This document shows positions 58,237 through 64,000 of a stretch of DNA of 64,000 nt, piece by piece. This DNA is from Mucilaginibacter pedocola. GTDB taxonomy: Bacteria; Bacteroidota; Bacteroidia; Sphingobacteriales; Sphingobacteriaceae. A program made the position numbers and the translations under genes. Under the pieces are notes generated by a model, which was not told the DNA's origin, did not search any database, and was given only the letters and a program-made list of their open reading frames with translations. Location: assembly GCF_002013915.1 (NCBI RefSeq), contig NZ_MBTF01000034.1, forward strand, positions 372,001 through 436,000, in the 5' to 3' direction. Within the stretch, counting starts at the first letter, position 1. Each line of letters starts with the position of its first letter.

Positions 58237-61200
58237 ATGATAAGCCCAACCCCTACGGCATATATTCACCGTGTAAGCGTTCTTTTAAAAAAGCTTTTGC
58301 TTTTTTTCTTTTTTGCTGTTCCCCAAATTCTTGCTGCTCAAATTTCCGACGAACGCTTCCGCCATATCAGCGATGAGCAGGGCCTCTCAAACAGCACCAT
58401 CAATTGTATTTATCAGGATAGCCGCGGCTTTATGTGGTTCGGCACGCGCGACGGGCTTAACCGCTACGATGGCATCAACGCTGTTATCTTCCGTACCGAT
58501 AGCGCTAACAAAGCCAGCATTGGCGATAACTTTATCAACTGCATTTACGAAGACGGCAACCATAAACTTTGGATAGGCACCTCAAACGGAATAAGCCGCT
58601 ATGACCCTATTACTAAAACTTTCCGCAATTATCCGCTGCCGCATGCAAAATGCGTAACTGCTATTACAGCTTACAATGCCGGTAAACTTTGGGTAGCCAC
58701 GCTGGAAGGAGGTGTAGACCTGTTCGATATGCAAAGCGGTAGCATTAAAGAACTTAGGCATTCTAATGGCGGCATCAATTCTGATTCGGTAAACACCCTC
58801 TATCGCGACAAGCAAAACCATCTTTGGGCAGGCACGCAAAAGGGACTGAGCCTTTACGATGATAAAAGCGGCACCTTTAAACCCTTTGCTATTGCAGGGT
58901 TAAGCGGCAACAAAAACATCGTATCGATAGCGGAAGGCATGGGCCAAAACCTGTGGCTGGGCATCAACGAGGTGGGCGTAGCACGTTACGGCCTTGCCGA
59001 TAAAAGTTTCAGGTTATTCAGCAATCAGGCTAATGACCCGGGCAGCCTGTCGGGCAATTTAATTTTGCAGGTATTTGCCGATAAAGATGGCAATATTTGG
59101 GTAGGAACGGTTAACCAGGGCATGAACCTTTTCAGGCCAAAAACCAACAGCTTCCATAAATATCGCCCTAAACCCGAGAATCCGTCGGGCTTATCTAACA
59201 TGACGGTATCTGCCATTTACCAGGATAACCAGGGCAGTATGTGGATAGGCACCCACCGCGGCGGCGTAAACCTTTATGTGGCCGAGGCCGATAAATTTAA
59301 ACTTTACCGCCCCGGTATAAGCACCAACACGCTTACTTACGATGATGTGAAAGAACTTTACGAAGACCGTAAAGGCAACATCTGGATAGGTACGGATGGC
59401 GGCGGGATAGATCTTTACAACCGCGAAACCGAAAGCTTTAAGCACTATAAAAACCAGCCGGGCAACCCAAAAAGCCTGTCATCAAACAACATACAGGATA
59501 TTACCGAAGATGCTGCGGGCAACCTTTGGGTAGGTACCTGGGGCAGCGGCCTAAACCTGATGGACGCCAAAACCGGCACCTTCACGCGGTTTACCAATAA
59601 CCCTGCCGTTGCTGGTTCTATCAGTTCCGATTTCCTGCAAGCCATGCTGCTGGATAGCAAGGGCAACTTTTGGGTTGGCACCTATTACGGTGGACTGAAT
59701 CTGCTTGATACCAAAACACATCGCTTTACCCGCGTTACCAAAAGCCCTGATGGAAAAACCAGCTTCAGTGGTAAAAACGTGGTGTCCATAGCTGAGGATA
59801 AAGAAGGCAATGTTTGGTTCGGTACCGATGATGGCGGGCTTAATAAGTACAGCTTAACCGATAAACAATTTACGCACTATTTAGACCCGGCCATTAAAAA
59901 GACCGACTCGCGTGTGTTGTTTGCCGATAGCAAAGGCCGCTTTTGGGTGGGTATGGCGGGCTTATACCTGCTCGATAAAAAGACTAACGACTTTAAATTA
60001 TTCACTCAAAAAGCCGGGCTTAATATCAACTTCATTAAAGGCATTGCCGAAGATAAACGCGGCAACCTTTGGATATCTACCAATCGCGGCGTAGTAAAGC
60101 TCAACCCCGAAACCGGCGTAACCAAGCAATACAATACTTACGATGGTTTACAGGGGATGGAGTTTGAGGCCAACGCGTACCTCAAAACCCGCAACGGCGA
60201 AATATTTTTTGGTGGCATAAAAGGCTTCAATAGCTTTTACCCCGATAGCGTAAAAACCAACCTGCAGCCGCCGCCGGTTTACATTACCGATTTCCAGATA
60301 TTCAACAAAAGCATTGTTACCGGTGCCAAAGATTCGATACTAAAACTTGGGGCCACCTATACTAAGTTGATCACACTCAACTACAAACAATCATCTATAG
60401 CGTTCAGCTTTGTGGCGTTGAATTACATTATCAACCGCAACAACCAGTACAAGTACAAACTGGAAGGCTTTGATGACGATTGGATAACCGCCGGCGAAGA
60501 GCATCGTGCCAGTTACACCAACCTTTCGCCGGGCACGTATACTTTTAGGGTGATAGCCTCCAATAACGATGATGTTTGGAACACGCAGGGAGCAACCATC
60601 ACTGTGGTGATAAACCCTCCGTTTTGGGTGACCACGTGGTTTAGGGTACTGGCGGTGCTGTTTATTATAGTGGCTATTTATACCATTTACTACATCCGCG
60701 TAAGCACTATAAAACGACAAAAACGCGAACTGGAGATACAGGTTGCCGAGCGGACGAAAGAAGTGCGTCTGCAGGCCGAAGAGCTATTGCAGGCCAACGA
60801 AGAACTGCACGCACAATCGGAAGAGCTGCAAACCCAAAGCGATTACCTGCAGGACTTGAACGATGCCCTGGCCATACAAAAAGAACAGGAACAAACGGCC
60901 CGCGAAGATGCCGAAAAGGCCAACCAGGCCAAGAGCATCTTTTTGGCTACCATGAGCCACGAGATACGCACACCGATGAACGGCGTTATAGGCATGGCCT
61001 CCCTGCTATCCGAAACCAAACTGGACCATGAGCAGCGCGAGTACACCGATACCATTATCAACAGCGGCGAGAGCCTGCTGAGTGTGATAAACGATATCCT
61101 CGATTTCTCGAAGATAGAATCGGGCAAGATGGAAGTAGAGCACGAAGATTTTGTGCTGCGCCGCACCATTGAGGAAGTGATGGACCTATTCGCCAAAAAA

Positions 61201-62463
61201 GCTACCGAGCAGCGGATAGACCTCGTTTACGAAATAGATGAGAACGTACCGCAGCACATTATAGGCGATAGCCTGCGGGTGAAACAGGTACTCATCAACC
61301 TGATCAATAACGCCATTAAGTTTACCTCGAAAGGTGAAATTTTCGTGAAGGTATTCCTTACCGAGAACTCAGCACCCGGCAACCTGCAAATCGGTTTTAC
61401 CGTGAAAGATACCGGTATAGGCATCCCTCAGGAAAAACTGTCGCGCCTGTTTAAGGCCTTCTCTCAGGTAGATTCATCTACCACCCGCAAATACGGCGGC
61501 ACAGGTTTGGGCCTTGCTATATGCGAGCGATTGGTACACCTGATGGGCGGCGAAATTTGGGCGGATAGTGTTTATGGGCAAGGCTCGGTATTCGGCTTCT
61601 TCATCACTACCGATGAGAGCAAAAACCCGATAAAAGACAACCACATATACGACCTGAGTAGCCTGGCCGGCACACAGGTTTTGGTGGTTGACGATAATGC
61701 GACCAACCTTACCATTATAGAACGCCAGCTGGCCAATTGGAAACTGAAACCGGTACCGGTTCTGTCCGCCTATGACGCTTTAAAAATACTTGGCGAAGAG
61801 AACGACATTAAGCTACTGATAACCGATATGGAAATGCCGCTAATGGACGGCATAGACCTGGCCAAGCAGTTGAAAGTGAAATACCCCGCCCTACCGGTTA
61901 TTATGCTTAGCTCGATAGGCGATGAAACGCGTACTAAATACCCGGGGCTGTTCTCGTCGATACTGGTAAAACCGGTTAAGCAGCACCATTTGTACGAGGC
62001 TATAAACAAAGCCTTTAATAAGCAAGCCACTGCCACTGCAGAAGTCGCAGGTAAAAAGGTATTGGAGGCCGATTTTGCAGAAGCGCATCCGCTTAGCATT
62101 CTGGTTGCCGAGGATAACATGATCAACCAAAAACTGATAGACCGCGTATTGGGTAAACTGGGTTACAAACCCGAGATGGTAGAGAACGGTTTAGAGGTGC
62201 TGGAAAAATTGAAGGAAAAGGAATACGATATTATACTGATGGACATACAGATGCCGCAAATGGACGGACTGGAAGCCACCAAACACATACGCGAAAACAA
62301 CGGCTACCAACCCTACATTGCAGCCATGACGGCCAACGCCATGCCCGAAGACCGCGAGATATGCATACAAGGCGGCATGGACGATTATCTATCAAAACCA
62401 ATGAAGCTTGAGGATCTGGTTGGGGTATTGAAAAGGGTAACGGAAGCGAAGGACCTGGCGTAG
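58237..62463 (+). CDS. hybrid two-component sensor: beta-propeller, kinase and two receiver domains
   Basis: 1408 aa from the ATG at 58237. Signal segment LLKKLLLFFFFAVPQILAAQ. The periplasmic part is a double seven-bladed propeller of Reg_prop repeats (GLSNSTINCIYQDSRGFMWF, GNLWVGTWGSGLNLM and similar), then a Y_Y_Y domain (SIAFSFVALNYIINRNNQYK). A membrane helix is at about 800-820, then a coiled coil of LQ-AEELLQ repeats. The histidine kinase has His908 (MSHEIRTPMNGVIGMASLLS), then HATPase motifs LINLINNAIKF and GGTGLGLAICERLVHLMGGE. Two receivers have Asp1197 (ITDMEMPLMDGID) and Asp1336 (LMDIQMPQMDGLE). There is no C-terminal AraC DNA-binding domain, unlike polysaccharide-locus HTCS sensors, so output must go through another protein. 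It stands alone; the 344-base upstream region holds the ADH promoter and nothing else clear. Confidence 0.93.
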   Translation: MISPTPTAYIHRVSVLLKKLLLFFFFAVPQILAAQISDERFRHISDEQGLSNSTINCIYQDSRGFMWFGTRDGLNRYDGINAVIFRTDSANKASIGDNFINCIYEDGNHKLWIGTSNGISRYDPITKTFRNYPLPHAKCVTAITAYNAGKLWVATLEGGVDLFDMQSGSIKELRHSNGGINSDSVNTLYRDKQNHLWAGTQKGLSLYDDKSGTFKPFAIAGLSGNKNIVSIAEGMGQNLWLGINEVGVARYGLADKSFRLFSNQANDPGSLSGNLILQVFADKDGNIWVGTVNQGMNLFRPKTNSFHKYRPKPENPSGLSNMTVSAIYQDNQGSMWIGTHRGGVNLYVAEADKFKLYRPGISTNTLTYDDVKELYEDRKGNIWIGTDGGGIDLYNRETESFKHYKNQPGNPKSLSSNNIQDITEDAAGNLWVGTWGSGLNLMDAKTGTFTRFTNNPAVAGSISSDFLQAMLLDSKGNFWVGTYYGGLNLLDTKTHRFTRVTKSPDGKTSFSGKNVVSIAEDKEGNVWFGTDDGGLNKYSLTDKQFTHYLDPAIKKTDSRVLFADSKGRFWVGMAGLYLLDKKTNDFKLFTQKAGLNINFIKGIAEDKRGNLWISTNRGVVKLNPETGVTKQYNTYDGLQGMEFEANAYLKTRNGEIFFGGIKGFNSFYPDSVKTNLQPPPVYITDFQIFNKSIVTGAKDSILKLGATYTKLITLNYKQSSIAFSFVALNYIINRNNQYKYKLEGFDDDWITAGEEHRASYTNLSPGTYTFRVIASNNDDVWNTQGATITVVINPPFWVTTWFRVLAVLFIIVAIYTIYYIRVSTIKRQKRELEIQVAERTKEVRLQAEELLQANEELHAQSEELQTQSDYLQDLNDALAIQKEQEQTAREDAEKANQAKSIFLATMSHEIRTPMNGVIGMASLLSETKLDHEQREYTDTIINSGESLLSVINDILDFSKIESGKMEVEHEDFVLRRTIEEVMDLFAKKATEQRIDLVYEIDENVPQHIIGDSLRVKQVLINLINNAIKFTSKGEIFVKVFLTENSAPGNLQIGFTVKDTGIGIPQEKLSRLFKAFSQVDSSTTRKYGGTGLGLAICERLVHLMGGEIWADSVYGQGSVFGFFITTDESKNPIKDNHIYDLSSLAGTQVLVVDDNATNLTIIERQLANWKLKPVPVLSAYDALKILGEENDIKLLITDMEMPLMDGIDLAKQLKVKYPALPVIMLSSIGDETRTKYPGLFSSILVKPVKQHHLYEAINKAFNKQATATAEVAGKKVLEADFAEAHPLSILVAEDNMINQKLIDRVLGKLGYKPEMVENGLEVLEKLKEKEYDIILMDIQMPQMDGLEATKHIRENNGYQPYIAAMTANAMPEDREICIQGGMDDYLSKPMKLEDLVGVLKRVTEAKDLA

Positions 62464-62509
62464 TTACTACGAGTCGGTGGTGGTAAAAACATAATACACA
62501 ATGCCCTGC

Positions 62510-62660
62510 CGCCCCGTCAGGGGCGAAAGCTTTGTAGAAAAAAACGTACAACCAATCTGTCGAGTGCCGTAGGTACTCAACGAAATGGAGTTCAACACCT
62601 AACGGCGTTGATTTGCTTTTACTATATTTTCTACAAAGCTTTAACCTCTACGGGGTTGTT
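62510..62660. repeat. hairpin element with 16-bp AAAGCTTTGTAGAAAA arms
   Basis: AAAGCTTTGTAGAAAA (62526-62541) and its perfect reverse complement (62627-62642) form an inverted repeat enclosing GTGCCGTAGGTACTC and AACGGCGTTGA palindromic pieces. The outer parts (CCCGTCAGGGGC and CTCTACGGGG) are partly complementary. It is a MITE-like dispersed element between the sensor and the DUF3095 gene, with no gene in this 251-base spacer. Confidence 0.65.
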
Positions 62661-62714
62661 ACAATTGGCTCAATTGCTTTGCCCTACCGGGACATTTAAT
62701 GGTATTTAAAATAC

Positions 62715-63863
62715 CTATTTCTTCACTTTACCTTTTAACATACGTGCGGCTTGTGTATAACCACCTTCGGAGCCATCAACGAAATGAATGTGCCCGTCCT
62801 TTAGGTCGCGAACGTAACAGGACATAATTGAGGCGCGGCTTACATGCAACCCGTAAATGAGTTTACCATCGGCTTCTAATTCGTCTAAAACTTTTGTAAG
62901 GCTATTGCGCTGTTTCGTGGTGCCCGATATTACGGTATTTATCTTGCCATCTATCACCAGTGTATCAGCCATTTCTACCAGGCTTTTCAGGTATTTTTTA
63001 CCATTGCGAGTATGGAAGTAAAGGTACCCGAACAGCCCCGTTGCCCAGGTTTTAAGTAGTTGAAGCCATTTTACACGGCCAATACGGGCAATCATTTCGG
63101 TACTTATTTTAGAGAAGGTACTGTTGAACCTGAGCTTCGCGACAGATATAGGCTGGCGCTTTTGCGGCGGGCCGTAAATATTATCCATCGCATCTATCAC
63201 CTCCTTAAACACTTCCGATTGGCGATGGCCGGGTAGCGCTACAACCAACAGGCTCACCACCTCCTCCTTATTCTCGGGCGGGGCTATGCGGTCCCAGCGG
63301 CATTGCATACCGCTCAGGTCAGGCTCAGTAGTTGCGCCGGTGGCGGCCAGCATGTAATCTTCACCCTTGATGATGCGTTCGGCATGGTTAAGCCCGTTGC
63401 CTAACACCACCGGGATAAAGAATGTTTCGCTGCTGCTAAAGCGGGCTATATGCAAATGATGCCCGGCTTCATAAATATCCTTTACCGGTATGGTACCGGT
63501 GCGCAGTTCTAACCCGAAGTTTTCTTGTGTTTGCATTTTGTAAGCCGCCAGCGCCTGCATGGCCTGTTCGATAATTTCGGGTGGCAAAATAAATGTAGCA
63601 CCATCCCCACCGAAAAAGAACGGCACAGTTACGCCCATACCAAAAGCAATATTCAGCACGGTTACAATACTGCCGGTGGCAATCAGGTTAACGTTCTCGT
63701 GCGAGCCATTCAGTACCGATTTAGTGGAGTTCTTGATATCGGTAACCACCACATGCCAGTTGGCCGGCACATCAGCAAAAAGCGCATCGCTCACCAGCAG
63801 CTCACCTAAAGGCATGCGGTTAATAGGCAATTGCGCATAAAACTGGCTGTTATCGGCAGGCAT
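62715..63863 (-). CDS. DUF3095 protein, cyclase-like
   Basis: 382 aa. The N-terminal region (ANWHVVVTDIKNSTKSVLNG, then VTVPFFFGGDGATFILPPEI) matches DUF3095, where TDIKNST and GGDGATF occupy the places of the metal-binding aspartates of class III nucleotide cyclases (Asp in TDI and GGDG). The C-terminal part carries GLHVSRASIMSCYVRDLKDG and HIHFVDGSEGGYTQAARML. Whether it makes a cyclic nucleotide is not known; family members are described as adenylate cyclase-like. No signal or membrane segment. Monocistronic on the reverse strand. Confidence 0.88.
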   Translation of the reverse strand: MPADNSQFYAQLPINRMPLGELLVSDALFADVPANWHVVVTDIKNSTKSVLNGSHENVNLIATGSIVTVLNIAFGMGVTVPFFFGGDGATFILPPEIIEQAMQALAAYKMQTQENFGLELRTGTIPVKDIYEAGHHLHIARFSSSETFFIPVVLGNGLNHAERIIKGEDYMLAATGATTEPDLSGMQCRWDRIAPPENKEEVVSLLVVALPGHRQSEVFKEVIDAMDNIYGPPQKRQPISVAKLRFNSTFSKISTEMIARIGRVKWLQLLKTWATGLFGYLYFHTRNGKKYLKSLVEMADTLVIDGKINTVISGTTKQRNSLTKVLDELEADGKLIYGLHVSRASIMSCYVRDLKDGHIHFVDGSEGGYTQAARMLKGKVKK

Positions 63864-64000
63864 GGGTTGATGTTTATTTATAAAGATATACGAGTTAATA
63901 TTAGCATTGGGATGTATCGGCTTGAAGCGCCATTTTGAATTTACACGGCTTTCATTTTGAAATTACATGGGTTTTATTTTGAAATTACATGAATTCAATA
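63864..64000. repeat. 22-bp tandem repeat, three copies, at the window edge
   Basis: Three units of 22 bases, starting at 63931, 63953 and 63975: each begins CATTTTGAAATTACA or a close variant, followed by ACGGCTTT, TGGGTTT or TGAATTC. The third runs almost to the window end. Period and spacing resemble the multiple terminal repeats of IS21-family elements, so an insertion sequence may start here, but this cannot be checked inside the window. The bases 63864-63930 show no gene. Confidence 0.55.

Overview
The window comes from a Bacteroidota chromosome, most likely a member of the Sphingobacteriaceae close to Mucilaginibacter or Pedobacter. The signs are type IX secretion (T9SS) C-terminal sorting domains, the gliding lipoprotein GldB, DUF2490, DUF4136 and DUF4397 proteins, TAnnTTTG-type -7 promoter boxes, and many short palindromic intergenic repeats of the kind scattered through such genomes. 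No rRNA, tRNA, CRISPR array, phage or plasmid module was seen. One IS110-type insertion sequence is present, and a tandem repeat at the extreme right edge may be the end of a second element.

Layout. 1-6 kb is an accessory stretch: a partial DUF2490 gene, a two-gene module (57-aa protein plus an ADP-ribosyltransferase-like protein) that looks like a toxin-antitoxin pair, a GT39/beta-barrel pair, a DinB protein, and an AbiEii-type nucleotidyltransferase with an Xre/HigA-like partner next to a small antitoxin-like ORF. 6-10.6 kb is the 2-oxoglutarate dehydrogenase operon (E1 then E2). 10.7-21.5 kb holds a DUF4375 pair, a DASH cryptochrome, a ricin-type lectin, a TetR-like regulator, HAD and UbiB-like kinase genes, and a run of two NAD(P)-binding oxidoreductases and a class I photolyase. 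21.5-26 kb holds two lipoprotein FKBP isomerases, a MarR regulator and gamma-glutamyltransferase. 26-28 kb is the IS110 element and repeats.

27.9-40.7 kb is a surface/secretion block: a 1250-aa S8 protease with T9SS signal, divergent from two very large T9SS adhesin-like proteins. Interleaved with these are two tiny exported proteins sharing a Cys-Pro-Val-Pro-Leu-Asp-Thr-Trp motif and a 66-aa Cys-rich membrane protein. 40.7-51 kb has a DUF4136 lipoprotein, NAD synthetase divergent from gldB, and a sugar region (epimerase, GH9, GH13 amylase).

51.3-53.7 kb is the most striking regulatory locus: a histidine kinase whose membrane domain matches the copper/ethylene-binding domain of plant ethylene receptors in every key residue checked, translationally coupled to a single-domain response regulator and followed by an AraC regulator. 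54-64 kb has DUF1398 and DUF4397 proteins, a Na+/H+ antiporter, a zinc alcohol dehydrogenase with a good Bacteroidota promoter, a 1408-aa hybrid two-component sensor, and a DUF3095 protein.

All family assignments were made by reading translated sequence against remembered family motifs; no database search was run.
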